NCBI RefSeq assembly: GCF_002831625.1 | Contig: NZ_CP025116.1 | Location: forward strand, 2,099,501-2,163,500 | Direction of reading: 5' to 3' | Length of the DNA stretch: 64,000 nt | DNA from: Nonlabens sp. MB-3u-79 | GTDB lineage: Bacteria > Bacteroidota > Bacteroidia > Flavobacteriales > Flavobacteriaceae | Shown: positions 50,251 to 59,123 of the stretch, one piece after another | Layout: every line of letters starts with the position of its first letter | Numbering within the stretch: the stretch's first letter is position 1 | Translations under genes and position numbers: made by a program | The notes under the pieces: generated by a model | What the model saw: only the letters and a program-made list of their open reading frames with translations | Databases searched by the model: none | Told to the model about the DNA's origin: nothing

Positions 50251-51333
50251 TTACTTTTTATAAAAAGGCAATTTAACCACAGTCGCAGAAACTAACTTTT
50301 TCCTAATTTGTATGTAAATTTCACTTCCTGGAGCAGCAAAAACAGGGGGTACATATCCCATTCCTATACCTACACCCATAGAAGGAGACATAGTTCCACT
50401 AGTAACTATACCTAGATCTTTCTGGCTGCTGTCTTTTATTTCATAACCACCGCGAGGTATCGCTCGATCATCCATTTCAAAGGCAACTAACTTGCGGTCT
50501 ACACCATTTTCTTTATTTTTTTGGAGTTGCTCATAATTGACAAACGGCTTGGTGAATTTAGTTACCCAGCCTAGTCCCGCTTCAAAAGGAGAAGTGGTTT
50601 CATCTATGTCGTTTCCGTAAAGACAGTACCCCATTTCTAGACGTAAGGTATCTCTTGCGGCAAGTCCAGCGGGTTTTATTCCAAAACTTGCCCCTGCTTC
50701 AAACACTTTTTTCCAGATTTGTTTTGCATCACTATTTTTACAATAGATTTCAAAACCGCCGGAGCCAGTGTAACCAGTGGCACTAATGATAACGTGCTCA
50801 GCACCTGCAAAATCTGCTACTTCAAAATGATAGAATTTTATAGCACTTAAATCTACTGAAGTTAGCGATTGCATCGCTTCTACAGCTTTAGGACCCTGAA
50901 TAGCAAGGAGCGAGTAATCCTCAGACAGATCTCTTATGTCTGCATTCATGATGTTATGCTTAGAAATATGAGCCCAATCTTTATCTATATTAGAAGCGTT
51001 TACAACAAGAAGATACTCGTCTTCTTTCATTTTGTAAACCAACATGTCATCTACTATACCTCCAGTTTCATTAGGTAAATACGCATATTGAGCTCTACCT
51101 ATAGTAAGTTTTGAAGCATCGTTTGAAGAAACCCTTTGTACCAACTCTAAAGAATTAGGACCACTGATCAAAAATTCTCCCATATGAGAAACATCAAAAA
51201 CACCTACATGTTCTCTGACGTTTTGGTGTTCTATATTCACACCTTCATATTGAACAGGCATATTATAGCCAGCAAAAGGAACCATTTTTGCTCCTAATGA
51301 TTCATGAATAGAGGTAAGTGCCGTATTTTTCAT
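50251..51333 (-). CDS. gcvT: Aminomethyltransferase, glycine cleavage T protein
   Basis: A 360-residue T protein that transfers the methylene group from the aminomethyl-lipoyl H protein to tetrahydrofolate. Features: LTSIHESLGAKMVPFAGYNMPVQY (residues 4-27), VGVFDVSHMGEFLISGP (about 43), DDMLVYK, GYTGSGGFEIYC (about 193), LEMGYCLYGNDIDETTSPFEAGL (folate-site region, about 232), and the C-terminal GTMSPSMGVGIGMGYV. It is monofunctional and has no gcvH or gcvP next to it in this window. Confidence 0.95.
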   Translation of the reverse strand: MKNTALTSIHESLGAKMVPFAGYNMPVQYEGVNIEHQNVREHVGVFDVSHMGEFLISGPNSLELVQRVSSNDASKLTIGRAQYAYLPNETGGIVDDMLVYKMKEDEYLLVVNASNIDKDWAHISKHNIMNADIRDLSEDYSLLAIQGPKAVEAMQSLTSVDLSAIKFYHFEVADFAGAEHVIISATGYTGSGGFEIYCKNSDAKQIWKKVFEAGASFGIKPAGLAARDTLRLEMGYCLYGNDIDETTSPFEAGLGWVTKFTKPFVNYEQLQKNKENGVDRKLVAFEMDDRAIPRGGYEIKDSSQKDLGIVTSGTMSPSMGVGIGMGYVPPVFAAPGSEIYIQIRKKLVSATVVKLPFYKK

Positions 51334-51352
51334 CTGTTGATTTTTATAAGGT

Positions 51353-51360
51353 CAAATGTA
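51353..51360 (-). promoter_or_regulatory. TAnnTTTG -7 box of gcvT
   Basis: TACATTTG on the minus strand, 19 bases before the gcvT ATG. No glycine riboswitch-like fold is obvious in the leader. Confidence 0.5.
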
Positions 51361-51477
51361 GAGTTTTCCCATTAAAACTTCCTAGTTTTTAGGCATTGCA
51401 AATTGCTAACTAATTCACAAACCTAAGAAGGGGTATTATTTTGATTTAATTAAATTGCACTATATAAAACGGACCTA

Positions 51478-53016
51478 TTGAAAATTCTAAGCGCACAACA
51501 ACTGGCAGAGGCTGATCAGTCGACAATTAGCAAGCAGCACATATCTAGTAACGACTTGATGGAACGAGCAGCCACAAACGTTTTTGAAAGAATTCACCAA
51601 CGATTAAATGCAGCTCCAGTTCCTGTAAAAATATTTTGTGGCATAGGTGATAATGGAGGGGATGGTCTTGCTATCGCTAGACTGATGATGGAGCAGGGTT
51701 ATCAAGTAACCGTTTATGTAACCAATTGCAGTAAAAAAAGATCGCCTGACTTTTTAGTGAACTATAATCGGATAAAAGAGGTAGCTAAAGACTGGCCCAT
51801 ATTATTGAGTTGTAAAGATGATTTTCCAAAGATAACACCACAAGATATTGTTATAGATGCCATTTTTGGAACAGGAATCAACAGAGCTTTAGACGGTTGG
51901 ATGGCCGATTTGATCCACTATTTAAATGACTCTAAAGCCTTTAAAGTAGCTATCGATTTACCTAGTGGTTTGTATGCAAATACAGCTCATCAACCAGACG
52001 ATGCTATTCTAAAAGCAGACCATACCTTTACATTTCAAACACCCAAACTATCGTTTTTTCTTCCTGAAACGGGAAGCTATGTAGGTAGTTTTGAAGTAAT
52101 CAATATTGGGTTAGATCCAGAATACTTGATGGAGGTTGCTCCTCTAGCAGAGTTAATAGACCGAGAAGCGGCTCAAAACAGGTATAAGCCTCGGGAGAAA
52201 TTTACTTATAAAGGTGATTATGGTCACGTACTTACTTTTGCTGGTAGTAAAGGTAAAATGGGTGCGGCGGTTCTTTGTGCGGGTGCTGCTATCAATTCTG
52301 GTGCTGGAAAGGTAACGGCCTATCTTCCAAAAGAGGGAAATAATATTTTGCAGACTTCCTTGCCAGAAGTAATGACTTTGCAGAGCGATGGAAATGACTT
52401 TATTACAGATTTTAATCATAATTTGAAGGCGACTGTTTTGTGTATTGGCCCTGGAATAGGAACAGAGAAGGATACGGTTTCCGCTTTCGCGAAAGCGATA
52501 CAACAACAAACAACACCTATAGTCGTAGATGCAGACGGTATAGTCATCCTAGTCCAATACCCAGAATTATTAAAAACACTGCCTAAAGACTCTATCTTAA
52601 CTCCTCATGATGGGGAGTTAAATTTACTTATCGGTGATTGGAATAATAGCTACGAACGACTTGAAAAAGTAAAAGAATTTAGCGATAAATACCATTTAAT
52701 TATGGTATTGAAAGGTGCGCATACCCAAATAATATCGGGGTCCGATCTATTTATTAACGATACAGGTAATCCAGGAATGGCCACTGCCGGTAGTGGAGAT
52801 GTTTTAAGTGGCGTAGTTGCTTCTTTTCTAGCGCAGGGATATGATCCAATTACAGCAGCTATTTTCTCTGTTTATATACACGGAGCAAGTGGCGATCTTG
52901 CAGCACAGACTTATGCTCATGAAGGTTTAAAGGCATCTGTGATATCAAATTTTATTGGCCCTAGTATACTTCAATTGTTTAGAAATCCACCGGAGGAGCA
53001 GCAGTCACAACAATAA
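51478..53016 (+). CDS. nnr: Bifunctional NAD(P)H-hydrate epimerase / ADP-dependent NAD(P)H-hydrate dehydratase
   Basis: A 512-residue fusion enzyme that repairs damaged NAD(P)H hydrates. The N-terminal YjeF_N epimerase domain (about residues 1-210) has the family opening MKILSAQQLAEADQ and GIGDNGGDGLAIARLM (about 58). The C-terminal ribokinase-like dehydratase domain (about 235-505) has GHVLTFAGSKGKMGAAVLCA, LCIGPGIGTEK, and the ATP-site TAGSGDVLSGVVASFLAQG (about 440). The start is TTG 51478, supported by the conserved opening. A palindrome copy is read as AFAKA near residue 341. Confidence 0.95.
   Translation: MKILSAQQLAEADQSTISKQHISSNDLMERAATNVFERIHQRLNAAPVPVKIFCGIGDNGGDGLAIARLMMEQGYQVTVYVTNCSKKRSPDFLVNYNRIKEVAKDWPILLSCKDDFPKITPQDIVIDAIFGTGINRALDGWMADLIHYLNDSKAFKVAIDLPSGLYANTAHQPDDAILKADHTFTFQTPKLSFFLPETGSYVGSFEVINIGLDPEYLMEVAPLAELIDREAAQNRYKPREKFTYKGDYGHVLTFAGSKGKMGAAVLCAGAAINSGAGKVTAYLPKEGNNILQTSLPEVMTLQSDGNDFITDFNHNLKATVLCIGPGIGTEKDTVSAFAKAIQQQTTPIVVDADGIVILVQYPELLKTLPKDSILTPHDGELNLLIGDWNNSYERLEKVKEFSDKYHLIMVLKGAHTQIISGSDLFINDTGNPGMATAGSGDVLSGVVASFLAQGYDPITAAIFSVYIHGASGDLAAQTYAHEGLKASVISNFIGPSILQLFRNPPEEQQSQQ
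52492..52507. repeat. Palindrome copy 12 (in nnr)
   Basis: Full 16-base match, read as AFAKA in a helix of the dehydratase domain. Confidence 0.95.
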
Positions 53017-53126
53017 TTATATATAGTTTCTTCCTTTAGGATGTGATGCTTATTGTAATGATTCTATATTTTAAAACAAAAGTCAGGCGTGTCATCACCT
53101 AAGATCAATAGGCTTTATGTGTATTT

Positions 53127-53150
53127 GATGCTTTTGAAAAGCATCTTTTG
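53127..53150 (+). terminator. Weak terminator after nnr
   Basis: GATGCTTTT/AAAAGCATC stem with a tight apex, followed by TTTTG. Confidence 0.5.
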
Positions 53151-53184
53151 TTCCGGTAAATTTAAATTGTAAATGCGATACGAG

Positions 53185-53192
53185 TATATTTG
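53185..53192 (+). promoter_or_regulatory. TAnnTTTG -7 box of the hydrolase gene
   Basis: TATATTTG, 11 bases before the ATG at 53204. Confidence 0.5.
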
Positions 53193-53203
53193 CATAAGAT
53201 CCT

Positions 53204-53989
53204 ATGCTACATTATTATACATATTTAAACGAAAACACCACTAAGTGGGTAAGCTTTGTGCATGGCGCTGGTGGAAGTAGTTCTATTTGGTTTCGTCAAA
53301 TAAGAGCTTTTAAAAAAGAGTTCAATGTTTTGGTATTAGACCTTAGAGGGCATGGAAACAGCAAGCTGGCATTAAAAGACACCTTCAACGAGGATTATAC
53401 TTTTGATGTCATCACAGACGATATTATTGAAGTTTTAGAGCATTTAAAAATAAAGAAATCTCATTTTATTGGAATTTCCTTGGGGACCATTCTGATCCGT
53501 AATTTGGCTGAAAAAAGACAAGATCTAGTGGAGAGTATGGTAATGGGTGGCGCTATCTTGAAATTAAATGTTCGTTCTCAGATATTAATGAGCGTAGGAA
53601 ATGTTTTTAAATCTGTAGTTCCTTATATGTTGCTCTACAAGTTGTTTGCATTTATTATTATGCCAAAGAAAAACCACAAAGAATCTAGAATTCTTTTTGC
53701 AAACGAGGCTAAAAAACTATATCGAAAAGAGTTTATCAGGTGGTTTAAATTAACAGCAGAAATCAATCCTTTGTTGCGTTTATTTAGAGCTAAAGATATT
53801 GAAATCCCTACTTTATACGTTATGGGAGCACAAGACCATTTGTTCTTGCCCTCCATTAAAAGAGTGGTAAAAGAACACCTTCAATCTTCTTTGTATGTAG
53901 TAGAAAATTGCGGCCATGTTGTCAATGTGGAGCAACCTGAAAATTTCAACATAAAGACTATTAGTTTTTTGAAAGCGATACCTTCTTAA
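53204..53989 (+). CDS. Alpha/beta hydrolase
   Basis: A 261-residue cytoplasmic hydrolase of the alpha/beta fold. The oxyanion motif is SFVHGAGGSSSIWF (about residue 17), followed by LDLRGHGNSKL (about 46), the nucleophile elbow FIGISLGTILIRNLA (Ser about 93), the acid Asp in YVMGAQDHLFLP (about 208), and the His in VENCGHVVNVEQPENFN (about 237). A lid helix region lies at about 125-185. The substrate is unknown; no neighbour suggests one. It stands alone with its own promoter box. Confidence 0.88.
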   Translation: MLHYYTYLNENTTKWVSFVHGAGGSSSIWFRQIRAFKKEFNVLVLDLRGHGNSKLALKDTFNEDYTFDVITDDIIEVLEHLKIKKSHFIGISLGTILIRNLAEKRQDLVESMVMGGAILKLNVRSQILMSVGNVFKSVVPYMLLYKLFAFIIMPKKNHKESRILFANEAKKLYRKEFIRWFKLTAEINPLLRLFRAKDIEIPTLYVMGAQDHLFLPSIKRVVKEHLQSSLYVVENCGHVVNVEQPENFNIKTISFLKAIPS

Positions 53990-54352
53990 ACCAGTTAAAA
54001 AAGAAATCAACTTTTAAAGTTCTTACTTGTATAAGTAAGGAGTTATGGTAAATAGCATATTATCTTTCTTATCATTCATTTTACAAAAAATAATTAAGTT
54101 GGTAACATTGCTGTAACTGATAAGATTTAATCAGCAATTGCCTAGTGTTCTTTAGAAACATATACCCTGTTGAAATGAAAAAAGGAGTTTATATAATCTT
54201 GTTGCTGAATGATCACCAGTTGATTTTTTAAAGATTTATATAATTTAGGTCTGAAATATTCAATATCCTTTATAATATAGGTATAAGAAGAGCGATTGCT
54301 TGGATAGAGTAGATCTTTTTGTTTAATATTACATTGTCTAAACAGCCCAAAA
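53990..54352. other. Gap before hutH
   Basis: About 360 bases, AT-rich. A minus-strand frame (54142-54375, 77 codons) reaches into hutH; its C-terminal half reads like protein but it has no family and no promoter. Nothing else is supportable. Confidence 0.4.
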
Positions 54353-55855
54353 ATGACACATGAAATTTCTTCCAAAAGATTAAGTTTAAAAGATTTAAAT
54401 TACATTTCTCAAAATGTTACTGAACTTCAACTATCAGAAAGTTCGCTTCTCGCTGTTCAAGCGTGTAGGGATTATTTAGATAAGAATTTTGGAAGCGTCA
54501 ACAGCAAGCCTACTTACGGTATTAACACTGGTTTTGGCTCTTTATGTCATACCCCAATAGATAGCATTCACTTAACTCAATTACAGCATAATTTGATCAT
54601 GTCGCATGCTTGTGGGACTGGTGAGGAAGTGCCTGAAAAAATTGTGAGATGGATGTTGTTTCTTAAGATTCAAAGTTTGTGTTACGGACATAGTGGCGTG
54701 AGTGTGGAAGTAGTGCTTCGTTTAATAGATTTTTACAATCACGGTGTTTATCCGGTCATATATGAGCAAGGATCTTTAGGAGCTTCTGGAGATCTTGCAC
54801 CGCTGGCACATTTAGCATTGCCATTAATAGGTTTAGGAGAAGTAACCTATCAAGGAAAGAGATATACGGGTGAAGAAATTAATAAGTTAAAGGGTTGGAA
54901 ATCGTTACAACTGCAGTCTAAGGAAGGACTGGCCTTAATTAATGGAACTCAGTTCATGCTTGCTTACGGTGTATTTCTTTCTCTAGAATCTAGAAAGTTA
55001 TGGTACTGGTCTCACATTACAGCCGCTTTATCTATAGACGGCTTTTCTTGTAGTATGTCTCCATTTGATGAGCGTATTCATTTGATAAGACCTCATAAAG
55101 GACAGTTGACGAGTGCTGCGATGATCAGAGAGCTATTAGAAGATAGTGAGATAGCGGTAGATGAAAAACAAAATGTACAGGATCCATATAGTTTTAGATG
55201 CATACCTCAAGTTCATGGAGCTACAAAGGATGCGATTGATTATTTTATTAAAACAGTATTAACAGAATGTAATTCTGTAACAGATAATCCAAATGTTTTT
55301 CCTGAATCAGACACCATTATTTCTGGGGGTAATTTTCATGGACAGCCGCTGGCACTAGGTTTAGACTTTTTATCTATAGCTATGAGTGAGATAGGAAGTA
55401 TTAGTGAACGAAGAATATTCCAATTAATGAGTGGTACACGTGAATTACCGCCCTTCTTATGTAAAAATGCAGGTCTGAATAGTGGCTTGATGATTCTGCA
55501 ATATACAGCAGCAAGCATAGTGAGCCAGAATAAACACTTAGCAAATCCTTCTTCAACAGACAGTATAGTGAGCTCTAATGGTCAAGAAGATCACGTAAGT
55601 ATGGGTGCAAATGCCGCTACAAAGTCCTATAAAGTTATTGATAATTTAAAAACGGTATTAGCCATAGAATTATTGACCAGTGCTCAAGCTATGGAGTTTC
55701 ATGTCAAAGACACTTCTAGTTTTTTGAAGTCTATAATATCTATAGTGCGCAGCGTGGTGGAGCCTTATGATAATGATCGTGTGTTGTATAAAGACATACA
55801 ATTGGCTAAAGAAATAATGGAGTTTACTGAATTAGATATGGATATCATGAATTAG
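54353..55855 (+). CDS. hutH: Histidine ammonia-lyase
   Basis: A 500-residue member of the MIO-dependent aromatic amino acid lyases. The MIO-forming triad Ala-Ser-Gly lies in GSLGASGDLAPLAHLALPL (about residue 142-160). YGINTGFGSLC (about 60) provides the catalytic Tyr loop. LQHNLIMSHACGTGEEVP (about 81), with Ser-His at the selectivity position, points to histidine; tyrosine lyases have a different residue pair here. It removes ammonia from histidine to give urocanate. No hutU, hutI or hutG is adjacent. The stop overlaps the tail of a decayed convergent gene. Confidence 0.9.
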   Translation: MTHEISSKRLSLKDLNYISQNVTELQLSESSLLAVQACRDYLDKNFGSVNSKPTYGINTGFGSLCHTPIDSIHLTQLQHNLIMSHACGTGEEVPEKIVRWMLFLKIQSLCYGHSGVSVEVVLRLIDFYNHGVYPVIYEQGSLGASGDLAPLAHLALPLIGLGEVTYQGKRYTGEEINKLKGWKSLQLQSKEGLALINGTQFMLAYGVFLSLESRKLWYWSHITAALSIDGFSCSMSPFDERIHLIRPHKGQLTSAAMIRELLEDSEIAVDEKQNVQDPYSFRCIPQVHGATKDAIDYFIKTVLTECNSVTDNPNVFPESDTIISGGNFHGQPLALGLDFLSIAMSEIGSISERRIFQLMSGTRELPPFLCKNAGLNSGLMILQYTAASIVSQNKHLANPSSTDSIVSSNGQEDHVSMGANAATKSYKVIDNLKTVLAIELLTSAQAMEFHVKDTSSFLKSIISIVRSVVEPYDNDRVLYKDIQLAKEIMEFTELDMDIMN

Positions 55856-56230
55856 TTCATACGATGGATTAGTAGGATTCCGTTAAAAGTTTCAAGTAGT
55901 TCCTTATGAGTCCAATGCAGTGCTTGTTCTTTGGTGGGGAGTGATTTTAGTTTATTAGGTTTAAAAAATCTGCTTTACACAGCTACAGCACTCATGCATG
56001 GCATCTTAGTTTCTACCATGCCTATGCAGTAATATTCATCATGCTTTGTATTGTGTAAATGTACCATAGGCTCCATATTATAGCTGTTTTCACGTATACT
56101 TGTAGATCCTAATTTGTAATATTCACTGGCTTAAGATATAACAGTTGCAGCCTGCAGATTATTTAATTTTAAATTAAAAGGAATACCCTCTTTTATTCTT
56201 CCTGTAATAAACTTAGCTAATCCTTAAACA
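55852..56230 (-). pseudogene. Decayed gene convergent with hutH
   Basis: One minus-strand frame runs for about 126 codons from near 56230 to a TAA at 55852-55854 with only two internal stops, TAA at 56131-56133 and TAA at 55975-55977. Between them the sequence is protein-like: GLAKFITGRIKEGIPFNL, EPMVHLHNTKHDEYYCIGM, VETKMPCMSAVAV, then LPTKEQALHWTHKELLETF and ILLIHRMN. There is no start codon; the 5' end is lost at the clpC terminator. The stop overlaps the hutH stop, an arrangement typical of real convergent genes. I cannot name the family. Point mutation of two sense codons would explain the stops. Confidence 0.6.
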
Positions 56231-56268
56231 AAAAAACGCATCTTAAAAATCGCTTTTTAAGATGCGTT
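56230..56268 (-). terminator. Terminator of clpC
   Basis: AACGCATCTTAAAAA/TTTTTAAGATGCGTT, 15-bp perfect stem with a 4-base loop and T7 on the minus strand, 27 bases after the clpC stop. Confidence 0.92.
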
Positions 56269-56294
56269 GGTATGAACCATTATAGCCTATAAGG

Positions 56295-58856
56295 TTACTC
56301 TGCCGACTGTTCTGTGTCTGGTCTTACAATTTTCACTCTTAACTTGTCGTTTTCCTTGTCAAAATCCATGAATATGGTATCTCCTTCTTGCAGTTGGCTA
56401 TTTACAATCTCTTCAGCAAGCGTATCTTCGATATACTTTTGGATCGCACGCTTAAGAGGTCTAGCGCCATATTCTTTATCAAAGCCTTTGTCTACAATGT
56501 AGTTTTTTGCTTCATCACTCAATGTTAATTCGTATCCTAAATCTTTGATACGAGCAAAGAGTTTTGCAAGTTCAATATCAATGATTTTATGGATATCTTC
56601 TTTTTCAAGTGAATTAAAGACAATAACATCATCGATTCTGTTCAAGAATTCTGGAGCAAATGTTTTCTTTAAAGCTGCTTGTATAACACTGCTAGCATTG
56701 TCACCTTCTGCTAATTTACGAGCAGCGGTACCAAATCCAACTCCAGAACCAAAATCTTTCAATTTGCGAGCTCCTACGTTAGAAGTCATGATGATAATGG
56801 TGTTTCTAAAATCAATTTTCCTTCCTAAGCTGTCTGTTAAGAAACCATCATCTAGTACTTGAAGCAACATGTTGAACACATCTGGATGTGCTTTTTCTAT
56901 CTCGTCTAGTAAGATTACGGCATATGGTTTACGTCTCACTTTTTCAGTAAGTTGACCACCTTCTTCATAACCTACATATCCTGGAGGAGCTCCTATTAAT
57001 CTAGAAATAGCAAATTTTTCCATATACTCACTCATATCAATACGAATGAGCGAATTTTCAGAGTCAAAAAGCTCGCTAGCAAGAACTTTTGCTAGTTGTG
57101 TTTTACCAACACCAGTCTGTCCTAAGAAAATAAAAGAACCAATAGGCTTGTTAGGATCTTTCAATCCAGCTCTATTACGTTGTATGGCCTTTACAACTTG
57201 TTTCACTGCTTTTTCTTGACCTATCACAAGATCTCCGATAGATGCATTAAGGTTACTGAGTTTTTTCATTTCCTTAGTAGCGATACGATTTACAGGTATT
57301 CCTGTCATCATACTCACCACTTCAGCTACGTTTTCTTCTGTTACGGTGTCTTTGTGAAGTTTAGAAGCTTCTTCCCAAGCTTGTTGTGCTTCAGCAAGCT
57401 GCAGTTCTAGTTTTTTCTCATCATCACGCAGTTTTGCAGCTTGTTCATACTTCTGCTTTTTAACCACGTTGTTCTTCTCTTCCTTAACCTCTTCTAGTTG
57501 CTTTTCTATTTCAACGATTTGATCAGGAACTTCTATATTGTTGATGTGAATACGGGAGCCAGCCTCATCCAAAGCATCAATAGCTTTGTCTGGTAAAAAA
57601 CGATCTGTCATATAACGGTTGGTAAGCTTCACACAAGCATTAATAGCTTCTGGAGTATACTCTACGTTATGATGTTCTTCATATTTACCTTTGATGTTAT
57701 TCAAGATTATAATTGTTTCTTCTACCGAAGTAGGTTCTACCATAACCTTTTGAAAACGTCTTTCTAACGCGCCATCTTTTTCAATACTATTTCTGTATTC
57801 GTCTAGTGTTGTTGCGCCTATACATTGAATCTCTCCGCGAGCTAACGCAGGTTTAAACATGTTAGATGCATCTAGGGAACCAGCGGCTCCACCAGCGCCT
57901 ACTATGGTATGAATTTCATCTATAAAAAGAATAATATCTTCATTCTTCTCTAATTCATTCATAACCGCTTTCATGCGTTCTTCAAACTGACCTCTGTATT
58001 TAGTTCCAGCTACTAGACTGGCTAAGTCTAGTGTGATAACTCTCTTATCAAAAAGAGTACGAGATACTTTTTTCTGAATAATCCTCAAGGCAAGCCCTTC
58101 AGCTATGGCACTTTTACCAACACCGGGTTCTCCTATTAATAAGGGGTTGTTTTTCTTTCGTCGACTCAAAATTTGAGACACGCGTTGTATTTCTTCTGCA
58201 CGTCCTACTACTGGATCTAGTTTGTCATCTTCGGCCATTTTAGTTAAATCACGACCAAAATTGTCAAGAACAGGAGTTTTAGATTTTTTATTAACCTTTT
58301 TATCACCGCTAGGAGAGAAGAGGTTTTCTTTACTACTATCTTGCATATCGTCTCCAGAGTCATCGTCACTTAAAGATTGTGCGCTCACATCTTCTACATA
58401 ACCATCTTCTTGCGAAAGGATCATTTTAAATTCATCCTTTACATTATCATAATCTACTTTAAGCTTGTTTAAAAGTTTTGTAGTAGGGTCATTTTCATTA
58501 CGTAGAATACATAATAATAGGTGTGCTGTATTGATAGAAGTGCTTTGAAAAAGTTTTGCTTCTAAAAAAGTGGTTTTGAGTGCGCGCTCTGCTTGTCTGG
58601 TTAGATGTAAATTCTTTTTCTCATTTATTGCAGTAGATATATTGGGGTTTGCTGGGCTGAGTATTTCAACTTTACGACGCAAACTGTCTAGATCTACAGA
58701 TAAATTAGTTAAAATCTCTATCGCTTTTCCATCTCCATCGCGCAGTAATCCTAACATTAAATGTTCTGTACCTATAAAATCATGACCTAATCGCAAGGCC
58801 TCTTCCTTGCTATAGGCGATGACGTCCTTTACTCTTGGTGAAAAATTATCGTCCAT
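56295..58856 (-). CDS. clpC: ATP-dependent Clp protease ATP-binding subunit ClpC
   Basis: An 853-residue Hsp100 unfoldase that feeds ClpP. It has an N-terminal double Clp_N domain (about 1-150: [21 protein letters not shown] and [13 protein letters not shown]), an AAA1 domain with Walker [14 protein letters not shown] (about 245), a UVR-type coiled-coil middle region (about 420-470), and an AAA2 domain with Walker [13 protein letters not shown] (about 585). The loop GSGVGFG (about 705) matches the ClpP-binding type. I choose ATG 58856 (MDDNFSPRV); a longer in-frame start at 58904 adds 16 residues not expected in the family. Confidence 0.96.
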   Translation of the reverse strand: MDDNFSPRVKDVIAYSKEEALRLGHDFIGTEHLMLGLLRDGDGKAIEILTNLSVDLDSLRRKVEILSPANPNISTAINEKKNLHLTRQAERALKTTFLEAKLFQSTSINTAHLLLCILRNENDPTTKLLNKLKVDYDNVKDEFKMILSQEDGYVEDVSAQSLSDDDSGDDMQDSSKENLFSPSGDKKVNKKSKTPVLDNFGRDLTKMAEDDKLDPVVGRAEEIQRVSQILSRRKKNNPLLIGEPGVGKSAIAEGLALRIIQKKVSRTLFDKRVITLDLASLVAGTKYRGQFEERMKAVMNELEKNEDIILFIDEIHTIVGAGGAAGSLDASNMFKPALARGEIQCIGATTLDEYRNSIEKDGALERRFQKVMVEPTSVEETIIILNNIKGKYEEHHNVEYTPEAINACVKLTNRYMTDRFLPDKAIDALDEAGSRIHINNIEVPDQIVEIEKQLEEVKEEKNNVVKKQKYEQAAKLRDDEKKLELQLAEAQQAWEEASKLHKDTVTEENVAEVVSMMTGIPVNRIATKEMKKLSNLNASIGDLVIGQEKAVKQVVKAIQRNRAGLKDPNKPIGSFIFLGQTGVGKTQLAKVLASELFDSENSLIRIDMSEYMEKFAISRLIGAPPGYVGYEEGGQLTEKVRRKPYAVILLDEIEKAHPDVFNMLLQVLDDGFLTDSLGRKIDFRNTIIIMTSNVGARKLKDFGSGVGFGTAARKLAEGDNASSVIQAALKKTFAPEFLNRIDDVIVFNSLEKEDIHKIIDIELAKLFARIKDLGYELTLSDEAKNYIVDKGFDKEYGARPLKRAIQKYIEDTLAEEIVNSQLQEGDTIFMDFDKENDKLRVKIVRPDTEQSAE

Positions 58857-59123
58857 ATCGCTTCTTTCGTTTAAATGTATTGAATTTATTCTTTCAAAAA
58901 GCATTCCGTACTGTAAAAAAGGGTTAATACTTTGTTCGCTTTCGCGAAAGCGTAACTAGAACTCTTGTTTACCCCAATATTTAGACTCTTAAAACTTATC
59001 CACATGAAGGGATTAAAAGTGTTAATAAAAACAGCTCATAATGAGTATCTAAGCCTTATTAATACTAGGGATTTACTTAAATTGCTAGTTGTTAAAATAA
59101 CTAATTAATATAATCTGATTTAC
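58857..59123. other. Divergent clpC/gyrA intergenic region
   Basis: 267 bases with palindrome copy 13 at 58937-58952. No clear TAnnTTTG box was found for gyrA; AT-rich sequence precedes its ATG. Confidence 0.5.
58937..58952. repeat. Palindrome copy 13 (between clpC and gyrA)
   Basis: Full 16-base match in a divergent promoter region. Confidence 0.95.

Noticed and set aside
54142..54375. 77-codon minus-strand frame before hutH
   Set aside because: The C-terminal half looks protein-like, but the frame runs into the hutH start, has no clear start or promoter, and no recognised domain. I left it as a gap note.
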